NCBI RefSeq assembly: GCF_014202075.1
Contig: NZ_JACHFZ010000002.1
Span: forward strand, 186,001-250,000
Origin: Brevundimonas basaltis
GTDB lineage: Bacteria > Pseudomonadota > Alphaproteobacteria > Caulobacterales > Caulobacteraceae
Direction of reading: 5' to 3'
DNA length: 64,000 nucleotides
Part shown: piece by piece, positions 1 to 7,193 of the stretch
Numbering within the stretch: position 1 is the stretch's first letter
How the letters are laid out: each line of letters begins with the position of its first letter
Notes under the pieces: model-generated
Database searches by the model: none
What the model was told of the DNA's origin: nothing
What the model saw: the letters and a program-made list of their open reading frames with translations, nothing else
Made by a program: the position numbers and the translations under genes

Positions 1-163
1 ACTGCCCGCCCTTGAACTGGCGGATGGCCAGCGGACCGGAATAGGCCGGCACATTGGCCTCCAGCCAGGCGTCCAGCTGATGCGTGTTCAGCGCGTGGCG
101 CGGATCGACCTCGCGCGTGCCGGAAAAGGCGGTCTGGGCGTCCTCGAGGTCGGTCTGGCTCAT
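1..163 (-). CDS. Phosphotransferase (APH-like) family protein, 5' part only
   Basis: The first 54 codons of a gene that runs off the left edge of the window. The visible start resembles the large family of aminoglycoside-phosphotransferase-fold proteins (ACAD10/11-like kinases): a helix ending LDAWLEANVP, then LAIRQFKGGQ, where the family normally continues SNPTY in the nucleotide-binding loop. The ATG overlaps the glpK stop codon by four bases (ATGA), so it is probably co-translated with glpK. The substrate cannot be told from this fragment; members are often linked to acyl-CoA metabolism. The call rests on a short N-terminal match and is only moderately sure. Confidence 0.6.
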   Translation of the reverse strand, partial: MSQTDLEDAQTAFSGTREVDPRHALNTHQLDAWLEANVPAYSGPLAIRQFKGGQ

Positions 164-1653
164 TGCGCGGCGATGATGGCGGCCTTCACCGCCCCGCGCC
201 ACCCCTTGAGCAGCCGCTCGCGCTCGTCCGCCCCCATGCGCGGCTCCCAGCGCGCCGGCGCCTCGGCCGGATGATCCTCCAGATCGCCGATCAGGCCGAC
301 GCCCAGCGCCGCCAGCCGGGCCGCCCCCAGCGCCGTCATTTCCTGGAAGGCGGGGCGCTCGACCGTCACCTCGCAGATGTCGGCCACGAACTGCATGGCG
401 AAGGCGTTGGCGGTGACCCCGCCGTCGACCTTGAGCACCTTCAGCTTCGGCGCCCCGTCCTTCTCGAGCGCATCAAGCAGATCCCGCGTCTGGTAGGCGA
501 GGCTTTCCAGCGCCGCCCGCACCATCTGCGCCGGGCCGGAATCGCGGCTCAGACCAACGATCGTCCCGCGCGCCTCCGGCTCCCACCACGGCGCCCCCAG
601 GCCGGTGAAGCCGGGCACGAGATAGACCCCGCCATTGTCTCTCAACCCCTGCGCCATCGCCTCGGACTGGCGCGACTCCGAGATCACCTTCAATTCGTCG
701 CGCAGCCACTGGATCGCCGACCCGGCCGAGAAGATCGAGCCCTCCAGCGCATAGGCGACCTGCCCGTTGGCCGCGTAGCCGAGGGTGCCGAGCAGACGGC
801 TGGTCGAGGCCACGGGCGCCGCTCCGACATTGGCCACCAGAAAGGCCCCTGTCCCGTAGGTGATCTTGGCGTCTCCGGCCTTCAGCGCCCCATGTCCTAC
901 CAGTGCGGCTTGTTGATCCCCCGCCGCGCCATGGATCGGCAGGGCCGCGCCGAACAGCGACGCCTCGCAATCGCCGAGATGGTCGGCGCAGTCCCGGATT
1001 TCCGGCAGTCCCGCCATCGGGACATCGAACAGCGCCGCCAGATCGGGCCGCCACCGCCGGCTCGCCAGATCCATCAGCGAGGTCCGGCTGGCGTTGGTGG
1101 CGTCGGTGACATGGCTGGCGCCGCCGGTGAGCTTCCAGATCAGCCAGGTCTCGATCGTGCCCAGCTTGACCTCGCCCCGCGCCGCCCGCTCGCGCGCGCC
1201 CGGCGCCGCGTCCAGCAGCCAGGCGAATTTCGAGGCCGAGAAATAGGGGTCCAGGATCAGCCCCGTCGCCGCCTGCACCATCGGCTCATGCCCCGCCGCC
1301 GCCAGCGTCGACGTCGCTTCCGCCGTCCGCCGGTCCTGCCAGACGATCGCCCGGTGCAGCGGCTCCCCCGTCGCGGCGTCCCAGACCACCGAAGTCTCGC
1401 GCTGGTTGGTGATGCCGATGGCCGCGAACCGCCCGACGCCGCCCGCCTTGCCGACCACCTCGCGGCAGGTCTGCAGCGTCGCCGCCCAGATCTCGGCCGC
1501 ATCATGCTCGACCCAGCCCGGCTTCGGGAAATGCTGCGCCAGTTCGATCTGGCTGACCGCCAGCGGCCTGAGCCGCCCCCCGTCCCCGCACTCGAAGGCG
1601 ATGGCCCGGGTCGAGGTCGTGCCCTGGTCGATGGCGAGGATCAGTCGGTTCAT
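160..1653 (-). CDS. glpK: Glycerol kinase
   Basis: A 497-residue FGGY-family kinase that phosphorylates glycerol to sn-glycerol 3-phosphate with ATP in the cytoplasm. The N-terminal phosphate-binding motif DQGTTSTRA follows the start directly. The family hallmarks WVEHD, ITNQRET and the ATP-site stretch ITYGTGAF are all present, and the C-terminal VDGGVTAN motif is intact. Length is normal for the family (about 500). It is the first gene of at least a two-gene unit with the phosphotransferase-like gene, with a four-base overlap. No glpF or glpD lies nearby. Confidence 0.97.
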   Translation of the reverse strand: MNRLILAIDQGTTSTRAIAFECGDGGRLRPLAVSQIELAQHFPKPGWVEHDAAEIWAATLQTCREVVGKAGGVGRFAAIGITNQRETSVVWDAATGEPLHRAIVWQDRRTAEATSTLAAAGHEPMVQAATGLILDPYFSASKFAWLLDAAPGARERAARGEVKLGTIETWLIWKLTGGASHVTDATNASRTSLMDLASRRWRPDLAALFDVPMAGLPEIRDCADHLGDCEASLFGAALPIHGAAGDQQAALVGHGALKAGDAKITYGTGAFLVANVGAAPVASTSRLLGTLGYAANGQVAYALEGSIFSAGSAIQWLRDELKVISESRQSEAMAQGLRDNGGVYLVPGFTGLGAPWWEPEARGTIVGLSRDSGPAQMVRAALESLAYQTRDLLDALEKDGAPKLKVLKVDGGVTANAFAMQFVADICEVTVERPAFQEMTALGAARLAALGVGLIGDLEDHPAEAPARWEPRMGADERERLLKGWRGAVKAAIIAAQ

Positions 1654-1735
1654 CCGGGCAGGTTAGATCGACCTTCGACAGACTCAACCGCTATCCCGGC
1701 GGAGCCGGAGCAACCCCCCTCATCAGCCGCCGGTT

Positions 1736-1845
1736 GGTTCATCACAACGAACACCACGGGTCACGGCGAACACGACGGCATGGGCGCCAGTCTCCGGCCC
1801 CGTCGTGTCCTCTGTGATTCTCCGTCGTGTTCGTTGTGATGAACC
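1736..1845. repeat. Intergenic inverted repeat, 24-bp arms
   Basis: The arms at 1736-1759 and 1822-1845 are reverse complements with one mismatch in 24 bases. The left arm contains ATCACAACGAACACCACGG. Shorter related words (CGAACACGACGG, CGTCGTGTCCTCTGTGAT) repeat between the arms, so the whole 110 bp looks like a degenerate palindrome built from one motif. It fills the gap between the divergent glpK and dehydratase genes and ends about 50 bases before the dehydratase start. It looks like a dispersed intergenic repeat rather than a regulator site, but copy number in the genome cannot be seen here. Confidence 0.75.
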
Positions 1846-1895
1846 CCCGAAAAGCCCGGCTTCGCCGGGATGCAATCACGCGGTATGGATATTCC

Positions 1896-2885
1896 ATGCA
1901 CACCGCCTCCTTCGCCGGCGTTCAGGACGCCGCCCGTCAGATCGCCGGCCGCGCCGTGCGCACCCCCCTGATCGAAAGCCCGGCGCTCAACGCCCGGACC
2001 GGCGGCCGCGTCCTGCTCAAGGCGGAGACCCTGCAGGTCGCCGGCGCCTTCAAATTCCGCGGCGCCTGGAACCGCATCAGCCGCCTGTCCGAGGCCGAGC
2101 GGGCGCGAGGCGTGGTCGCCTATTCCTCGGGAAACCACGCCCAGGCCGTCGCCGCCGCGGCGCAGATGCTGGGCATCGAGGCGATCATCGTCATGCCCGC
2201 CGACAGCCCGGCGGTGAAGGTGGCCGGCGTTCGCGCCTTCGGCGGCGAGGTGCGGATGTACGATCGCTACAGCGAGAGCCGCGAAGCCATTGGCGAGGAG
2301 ATCGCCGGGTCGAAGGGCTCGGTTCTGGTGCGCCCCTTCGACGACCCCTTCGTGATCGAGGGTCAGGGCACGACCGGGCTGGAGATGATCGATCAGGCGA
2401 AAGCTCTCGGCGCCCATATCGACCAGCTGGTGTGCGGGGCCTCGGGCGGCGGGCTGCTCGCCGGCATCAATCTGTCGATGGCCGCTCTCGCGCCACACAG
2501 CCCGGTCATCGCGGTCGAGCCGAAACACTACAATGACATGCAGCTGTCGATCGCGGCCGGCGAGCGGAAGACCTATCCGCCCGCGCCCGGCACCATCTGT
2601 GACGCCCTGATGACCGACCGGCCCGGCGAGCTGACCTTCCCGATCAACCGCCGCGTCGAGCGGGTCGAGACCGTCTCGGACGCCGAGGTGGCCGAGGCCG
2701 TCCGCTACGCCTTCCACGCGCTGAAACTGGTCGTCGAGCCCGGCGGCGCCGTCTCCCTCGCCGCCCTGCTGGCCGGCCGGCTCCAGACCCGGGGTCGCAC
2801 CACCGCCCTCGTCCTGTCCGGCGGCAATGTCGACCCGGCCCTGTTCGCCGCCATCATCGAAGACCGCTTCACGCCCATCGCCTAG
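1896..2885 (+). CDS. Threonine/serine dehydratase (PLP-dependent)
   Basis: A fold-type II PLP enzyme of 329 residues in the threonine ammonia-lyase / serine dehydratase / serine racemase group. The PLP lysine is Lys53 in AFKFRGA, the phosphate-binding loop starts SSGNHAQ, and the cofactor glycine loop is CGASGGGLLAG. It lacks the C-terminal ACT-like regulatory domain of biosynthetic IlvA, which fits a catabolic enzyme making 2-oxobutyrate or pyruvate plus ammonia. An upstream ATG at 1839 and a longer open frame exist, but the start at 1896 matches the family N-terminus and avoids translating the intergenic repeat. The exact substrate is not settled by sequence. Confidence 0.85.
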   Translation: MHTASFAGVQDAARQIAGRAVRTPLIESPALNARTGGRVLLKAETLQVAGAFKFRGAWNRISRLSEAERARGVVAYSSGNHAQAVAAAAQMLGIEAIIVMPADSPAVKVAGVRAFGGEVRMYDRYSESREAIGEEIAGSKGSVLVRPFDDPFVIEGQGTTGLEMIDQAKALGAHIDQLVCGASGGGLLAGINLSMAALAPHSPVIAVEPKHYNDMQLSIAAGERKTYPPAPGTICDALMTDRPGELTFPINRRVERVETVSDAEVAEAVRYAFHALKLVVEPGGAVSLAALLAGRLQTRGRTTALVLSGGNVDPALFAAIIEDRFTPIA

Positions 2886-2895
2886 GAGCCAGACC

Positions 2896-3390
2896 ATGAG
2901 CCGCACCGAGCGAAAGGGGGCGCCGACGCCGGTCGCCGACCTGCCCGGCCTGATCGGCCGGGAGATCGGCGTCAGCCGCTGGATCACCGTCGACCAGACC
3001 CGCATCGACGCCTTCGCCGAGGTCACCGAGGATCGCCAGTTCATCCACATCGACCCCGAAGCCGCGGCAAAGACTCCGTTCGGGGGCACGATCGCCCACG
3101 GCTTTTTGACCCTCAGCCTGCTCTCGGCCATGACCTATGACGCCGTACCGCCGCTCGAGGGGGTGGTGATGGGCGTCAACTACGGCTTCGACAAACTGCG
3201 CTTCCTCGCCCCGGTGCCGGCGGGATCGAACGTCCGGGGGCGGTTCAAACTGATCTCCGCCGAAGACAAGGGCCCAATGGGGGGCGGCTCCCGCTGGCTG
3301 CTCAAGCACGAGGTCACGGTCGAGCTCGAGGGCGCCGACAAACCGGCCCTCATCGCCGAATGGCTGGGCATGCAGGTGGTGGGCGGCTGA
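2896..3390 (+). CDS. MaoC-like (R)-specific enoyl-CoA hydratase
   Basis: A 164-residue hot-dog-fold protein. Motifs of the MaoC dehydratase family are clear: ITVDQTRIDAFAEVTEDRQFIHID (catalytic Asp and His region) and TIAHGFLTLSLL. Known relatives hydrate trans-2-enoyl-CoA to (R)-3-hydroxyacyl-CoA, feeding PHA synthesis or beta-oxidation; a phasin gene at 40125 suggests the organism makes PHA granules. It starts eleven bases after the dehydratase stop with an AGGAG just upstream, so the two genes are probably cotranscribed. Confidence 0.88.
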   Translation: MSRTERKGAPTPVADLPGLIGREIGVSRWITVDQTRIDAFAEVTEDRQFIHIDPEAAAKTPFGGTIAHGFLTLSLLSAMTYDAVPPLEGVVMGVNYGFDKLRFLAPVPAGSNVRGRFKLISAEDKGPMGGGSRWLLKHEVTVELEGADKPALIAEWLGMQVVGG

Positions 3391-3400
3391 GACATTGAAT

Positions 3401-3429
3401 TGGACCGTCATCTGGTCCATATTCTGGTC
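3401..3429 (+). promoter_or_regulatory. Toxin-antitoxin operator
   Basis: A perfect inverted repeat TGGACC-N7-GGTCCA (3401-3419) sits just before the antitoxin ATG. A second copy of the half-site word TCTGGTC follows at 3423-3429. Phd/YefM antitoxins bind palindromes of this sort in their own promoters, so this is the likely autoregulatory operator. The operator role is inferred from position and symmetry. Confidence 0.6.
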
Positions 3430-3690
3430 ATGACCCAGGTTCCCCTCTCCGTAGCCAAAGCACAGCTGACCGAGCTCGTACGCCGCGCGGAAGAGGGAGA
3501 AACCGTCGTCCTCACCCGACACGGCAAGGACATCGTCCGCCTGCTCCCGCTGCGCGTCCCCGCGAGGCTGAAGGAAAAGAGGATGGCCGCCATCCGGGCT
3601 GCCCAGGCGGCCGTTGGCGATCTCCCGGCCGACTTCGACGCCGCCCGCAGCCAGGACTTCCTGTACGACGACGACGGCCTGCCTGGATGA
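3430..3690 (+). CDS. Type II antitoxin, Phd/YefM family
   Basis: An 86-residue protein. The N-terminal half (VPLSVAKAQLTELVRRAEEGE, then VVLTRHGKDIVRLLP) is the canonical Phd/YefM fold that dimerises and binds DNA. The acidic C-terminal tail (SQDFLYDDDGLPG) is the expected flexible toxin-binding segment. The gene overlaps the downstream toxin by four bases (ATGA), the usual TA arrangement. A start at 3400 is also open, but it would translate the operator palindrome, so the ATG at 3430 is preferred. Confidence 0.88.
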   Translation: MTQVPLSVAKAQLTELVRRAEEGETVVLTRHGKDIVRLLPLRVPARLKEKRMAAIRAAQAAVGDLPADFDAARSQDFLYDDDGLPG

Positions 3691-4070
3691 TCGCGGTCGA
3701 CACCTCGGCTCTGATCGCCGTTGTGGCGAAGGAGCCGCTGGCGTCGCGGTGCGCCGGGATCCTGCGCGATAACACCCTGCTCATCTCAGCCGCCACTCTG
3801 ACAGAGGCCCTCATCGTGGGGAGTCGTCCCGAGTTCGGGCGAGCGATGAAGCCCTTCCTGACAGCTCTTGAACTGACGGTCGTCGAAGTGGACGAAGAAT
3901 TCGCGGAGCGCGCCGCGGAGGCTTACCGGCGCTGGGGCAAGGGGTTTCACGGAGCCCGCCTGAACTACGGCGATAGCTTCAGCTATGCCCTTGCGGAGCT
4001 GTACGACTGCCCGCTGCTCTATGTCGGCGACGACTTCGCCCGGACCGATATCCGAAGCGCCCTCGCCTGA
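3687..4070 (+). CDS. vapC: VapC-type PIN-domain toxin
   Basis: A 127-residue PIN-domain ribonuclease. The acidic metal-binding residues are visible: Asp5 (AVDTSA), Glu40 (LTEA), Asp96 (NYGDSFSYALA) and Asp115/116 (YVGDDFARTDI). VapC toxins cut tRNA or rRNA and are neutralised by the cognate antitoxin, here the Phd/YefM-like protein encoded directly upstream with a four-base overlap. All catalytic positions are intact, so the toxin looks functional. RNA specificity is unknown. Confidence 0.9.
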   Translation: MIAVDTSALIAVVAKEPLASRCAGILRDNTLLISAATLTEALIVGSRPEFGRAMKPFLTALELTVVEVDEEFAERAAEAYRRWGKGFHGARLNYGDSFSYALAELYDCPLLYVGDDFARTDIRSALA

Positions 4071-4077
4071 ACGGCGG

Positions 4078-4248
4078 TCAGCCCCCGCCGATGCCCTCGA
4101 TGATCCGCCCCGAGCCCTCGCACGTCGGGCAGGGCCGGTCGCCGACCAGACCGGTGCCGTTGCAGCCGGGGCAGATATTCTCGCCGGTCCCGGTCGCGCC
4201 GGGCTCGGCCTCGTCGCCGGGAGCGGGGGTAAGCGGAACCTCGGTCAT
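4078..4248 (-). CDS. Small zinc-finger protein, DnaJ-type CxxCxGxG repeats
   Basis: A 56-residue protein. After an acidic, Pro/Gly-rich leader of about 24 residues come two CxxCxGxG-type motifs, CPGCNGTG (26-33) and CPTCEGSG (40-47), which should bind one zinc as in the central domain of DnaJ. No J domain or other domain is present. It lies 31 bases downstream of the oxidoreductase gene on the same strand and is probably in that transcript. Similar free-standing small proteins of this kind are usually listed as hypothetical. A role in folding or redox is possible but not shown. Confidence 0.7.
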   Translation of the reverse strand: MTEVPLTPAPGDEAEPGATGTGENICPGCNGTGLVGDRPCPTCEGSGRIIEGIGGG

Positions 4249-4279
4249 GCGCCGGTAACGCGCGGGCGTGGCGGAGGGT

Positions 4280-5215
4280 TCAGCCCTCCCCCAGGCACCT
4301 CAGCGCCACTTCCAGGTTCCTCAGCCCATCCTCGCCGGTGACCGCCGGCGGTTCGCCGGTGCGGATCGCATGCGCAAACGCTTCCAGCTCCTTCTTCAGG
4401 GGCTCGGCGGGCCAGCTGTTGACGGCGCGGGTCTGGTAGGAGCCGTCGGCCTGCTGGCCGAAATATTCCGTGACCTGACGGGTGATCAGATCGGCGACCA
4501 CGAACCGGTTCTTCGTCGCCACCTGCAGGGTGCGCACCTTGTAGGGGGTGACCCAGTTGGTGGTGATGTGGGCGATGACCCCGTTGTCCAGCCGGAACTG
4601 CAGCAGGGCGGTGTCCTCGCGATCGGCCTTGGTGCGGGCCAGCTGCGGCTGGACCTCGGCGATCTCGGATTCGGTCAGGTGGCGGATGATGTCGATGTCG
4701 TGCACGGCCAGGTCGATGACCACGCCGACCTCGCCCATGCGCGGCGGGAAGGGGCCGACGCGGGTGATCTGGATCGAGATGACGTCGTCGCCCTCGATGG
4801 CCCGCTTGACCGCGTCGACAGCCGGATTGAAGCGCTCGACCTGGCCGACCATCAGCACCCGGTTGTTGGCCTTCGCCGCGTCGATCATCCGTCGGGCGTC
4901 TTCCACCGTGGCGGCGATCGGCTTCTCGACCAGCACATGGACGCCGGCCTCCAGCAGGGCCACGCCCAGGTCGGCGTGGTGCCGGTTCGGCGTCGCCACC
5001 ACCGCGGCGTCCAGACCGGCCGCCACGAAGGCCTCGGCCGTGGTCACGGGCGACGCGCCATAGGCCGCCGCCACGCCCTCGGCCGTCGCGGCGTCGGGAT
5101 CGAACACATGGGTCAGCTCGACGTCGCGGATGTCGGCCAGGACGCGGGCGTGGTTGCGCCCCATGACACCGGCGCCGGCGACGCCGAATTTCAGGGTGGT
5201 TTGATGAGTGGTCAT
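4280..5215 (-). CDS. Gfo/Idh/MocA sugar dehydrogenase, probable UDP-GlcNAc 3-dehydrogenase
   Basis: A 311-residue NAD(P)-dependent oxidoreductase. It has an N-terminal Rossmann motif GVAGAGVMGRNHA (11-23), the family EKPIA motif (97-101) and MVGQVERFNP (122-131), which is typical of the nucleotide-sugar branch. With the adjacent DegT-type aminotransferase it matches the GnnA/GnnB arrangement that converts UDP-GlcNAc to its 3-amino derivative for lipid A. Caulobacter and Brevundimonas lipid A is known to contain 2,3-diamino-2,3-dideoxyglucose, which supports the assignment. The alternative is a WbpB/WlbA-like O-antigen enzyme. Substrate is inferred from context. Confidence 0.8.
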   Translation of the reverse strand: MTTHQTTLKFGVAGAGVMGRNHARVLADIRDVELTHVFDPDAATAEGVAAAYGASPVTTAEAFVAAGLDAAVVATPNRHHADLGVALLEAGVHVLVEKPIAATVEDARRMIDAAKANNRVLMVGQVERFNPAVDAVKRAIEGDDVISIQITRVGPFPPRMGEVGVVIDLAVHDIDIIRHLTESEIAEVQPQLARTKADREDTALLQFRLDNGVIAHITTNWVTPYKVRTLQVATKNRFVVADLITRQVTEYFGQQADGSYQTRAVNSWPAEPLKKELEAFAHAIRTGEPPAVTGEDGLRNLEVALRCLGEG

Positions 5216-5230
5216 GCCTTGCCTTCTAAC

Positions 5231-5326
5231 CCGTCATTCCGGGGCCGCGAAGCGGAACCCGGAACCCGGGACCGCACCCGGACGCCTGGGTTCCGGATCG
5301 GCGCTGCGAGCCGTCCGGAATGACGG
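5231..5326. repeat. Palindromic intergenic element, copy 1
   Basis: Ends in perfect 12-bp inverted repeats, CCGTCATTCCGG (5231-5242) and CCGGAATGACGG (5315-5326). The interior contains further imperfect matches (GGAACCCGG against GGGTTCCGG). It fills the gap between the aminotransferase and oxidoreductase genes and would sit in their shared mRNA as a hairpin. Related elements occur at 10266-10400 and 15167-15299. Confidence 0.75.
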
Positions 5327-6487
5327 CTATTTTCCAAAGGTAGCGACGGCGGCGATGATGCGGTCCTGGGTGGCCTCGTCCAGATCGGCATGCATCGGCA
5401 GGCTGATGACCCGGTCCTTGAGCCGCTCGGTGACCGGCAGGCCCTGCGGCCCGCGCGGATACATCTCATAGGCCGGCTGCAGGTGCAGCGGGATCGGATA
5501 GTAGACCGCCGTCGGCACGCCCTGTTGCTTCAGATGCGCCGCCAGGCCGTCGCGATCGTCGTGCTCGAGGGTGTACTGGGCCCAGTTCGAGACATTGCCC
5601 TGCGGCACGTCCGGGACCGCCGCCACATGCGGGCGCAGGCCCTCGTTGTAGCGGGCGGCGATGCGGTTGCGCATGTCGATCTCGTCGCCGAACACCTTCA
5701 GCTTCTCGATCAGCACCGCCGCCTGGATGGTGTCCAGCCGGCTGTTCAGGCCGATGCGCATGTTCAGATATTTCGGGTCGTGGTCGAAGGTCTTGCCCTC
5801 GAGATCGCGCGCCACCGCCTTGCCGTGCACGCGGATGGAATCGATCAGCTGGGCCAGGTCGTCATCATCGGCCAGCACCGCCCCGCCGTCGCCGTAGCAG
5901 CCCAGCGGCTTGGCCGGAAAGAAGCTGGTGGTGGTGATGTCGGCCCACTTCAGCGGATGGTCGCCGTTCAGGGTGCAGCCGAAACCCTGGGCCGAATCGG
6001 CGATCAGCTTCAGCCCGTGCCTGTCGCAGATCGCCTTGATGGCCGGATAGTCGGCGGGTTGGCCGAACAGGTCGACGGCGATGACCACACGCGGCTTCAG
6101 ACGACCTTCCTTCAGCGTCGCCTCGATGGCCGCCTCCAGATGGCCGGGGTCCATGTTGTAGGTCCGGGCGTCGACATCGACGAACACCGGCTCGGCGTCG
6201 AACCACGGCACGATCTCGGCGGTGGCCGCGAAGGTGAAGGACGGCACGAACACCGCGTCGCCCCGGCCAATGCCCCAGGCCATCAACGGCAGTGCCAGGG
6301 CGTCGGTGCCGTTGGCGCAGCCGAGAGCGTGTTTCGCCTTGCCGAAGGCGGCCAGGTCGGCCTCGAACTGCCGAACCTGCGGCCCCATCACCCACGCGCC
6401 GCCGACAACGGCTTCCTGCACGGCGGCTTCGATGGCGCCGCCCAGCCGCAGTCGCTGGGCCTGAAGGTCGATGAAGGGGATGGTCAT
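5327..6487 (-). CDS. DegT/DnrJ/EryC1/StrS sugar aminotransferase
   Basis: A 386-residue PLP aminotransferase. The PLP lysine is Lys193 in SFFPAKPLGCYGDGGAV; N-terminal IDLQAQ and GCANGTDAL are family hallmarks. It resembles enzymes acting on UDP-3-keto sugars (GnnB, WbpE, WlbC), transferring an amino group from glutamate. It is upstream of the Gfo/Idh/MocA dehydrogenase on the same strand, so the pair would oxidise and aminate C3 of a UDP-sugar. In this lineage the likely product is the diaminoglucose precursor of lipid A; an O-antigen sugar is the alternative. Confidence 0.85.
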   Translation of the reverse strand: MTIPFIDLQAQRLRLGGAIEAAVQEAVVGGAWVMGPQVRQFEADLAAFGKAKHALGCANGTDALALPLMAWGIGRGDAVFVPSFTFAATAEIVPWFDAEPVFVDVDARTYNMDPGHLEAAIEATLKEGRLKPRVVIAVDLFGQPADYPAIKAICDRHGLKLIADSAQGFGCTLNGDHPLKWADITTTSFFPAKPLGCYGDGGAVLADDDDLAQLIDSIRVHGKAVARDLEGKTFDHDPKYLNMRIGLNSRLDTIQAAVLIEKLKVFGDEIDMRNRIAARYNEGLRPHVAAVPDVPQGNVSNWAQYTLEHDDRDGLAAHLKQQGVPTAVYYPIPLHLQPAYEMYPRGPQGLPVTERLKDRVISLPMHADLDEATQDRIIAAVATFGK

Positions 6488-6629
6488 GCGGGAAGGCTCC
6501 GAACGCGCGGTCGGACCGCGCCGGGGTGGCGCTCCCTAGCAAATCGTCCGCGGCCACGCCAAATCGGCGCGGGTCACTTCCCGTGAGGGATTGCAACGAC
6601 CGCCGGGGGCGCCGTATGGCCAAGGCATC

Positions 6630-7142
6630 ATGACATCCGGCGTACCCGCCGTCTTCCTTGATCGCGACGGCGTTCTGATCGAGGATTCCGGCTATCCCCA
6701 TCTGGAAGAACACCTGCGCTTCATGCCCGGCGCCTGCGAGGCCGTGCGCCGGCTGAACCAGCTCGGCTACCTGTGCGTGGTGGTGACCAATCAGTCCGGC
6801 GTCGCCCGCGGCCTGTTCACCGAAGACCAGATGAAGGCCTTCAACACCCTGCTGGTGCGCCGCATGGCGGGGCAACAGGCGGTGATCGGCGCGGTCTACG
6901 CCTGCCCCTTCCACGCCGACGCCCTCGACGAGCGCTACCGCCACCCCGATCACCCGGACCGCAAGCCGAACCCCGGCATGCTCCTGCGCGCCATCGCCGA
7001 TCACCACATCGACCCGGCCCGGTCCTTCCTGATCGGCGACCGGCCCTCCGACCTCGAAGCCGCCCGCCGCGCCGGCGTCCCCGGCTTTCGCTTCGAGGGC
7101 GGCGACCTCGACGATTTCGTAAAAGACCTCCTCGGCCATTGA
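6630..7142 (+). CDS. HAD-family heptose bisphosphate phosphatase (GmhB-like)
   Basis: A 170-residue HAD phosphatase of the histidinol-phosphatase/GmhB group. Catalytic Asp11 and Asp13 are in FLDRDGVL, motif II is TNQSG (53-57), and IGDRPSDL carries the metal-binding acids. GmhB removes the C7 phosphate of heptose bisphosphate in LPS inner-core synthesis. The zinc loop is altered: Cys92 and a histidine (95) remain, but the usual CxCRKP is HPDRKP (108-113), so two cysteine ligands are replaced by His108 and Asp110. The start at 6630 is chosen because the family begins just before VFLDRDG; a longer frame from 6591 is possible. Its neighbours are envelope-sugar genes. Confidence 0.82.
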   Translation: MTSGVPAVFLDRDGVLIEDSGYPHLEEHLRFMPGACEAVRRLNQLGYLCVVVTNQSGVARGLFTEDQMKAFNTLLVRRMAGQQAVIGAVYACPFHADALDERYRHPDHPDRKPNPGMLLRAIADHHIDPARSFLIGDRPSDLEAARRAGVPGFRFEGGDLDDFVKDLLGH

Positions 7143-7193
7143 TGGAATTCGTCCGGCGGTGAATTCCTCCGGACGACCTCCCCGGAGCCCCGC

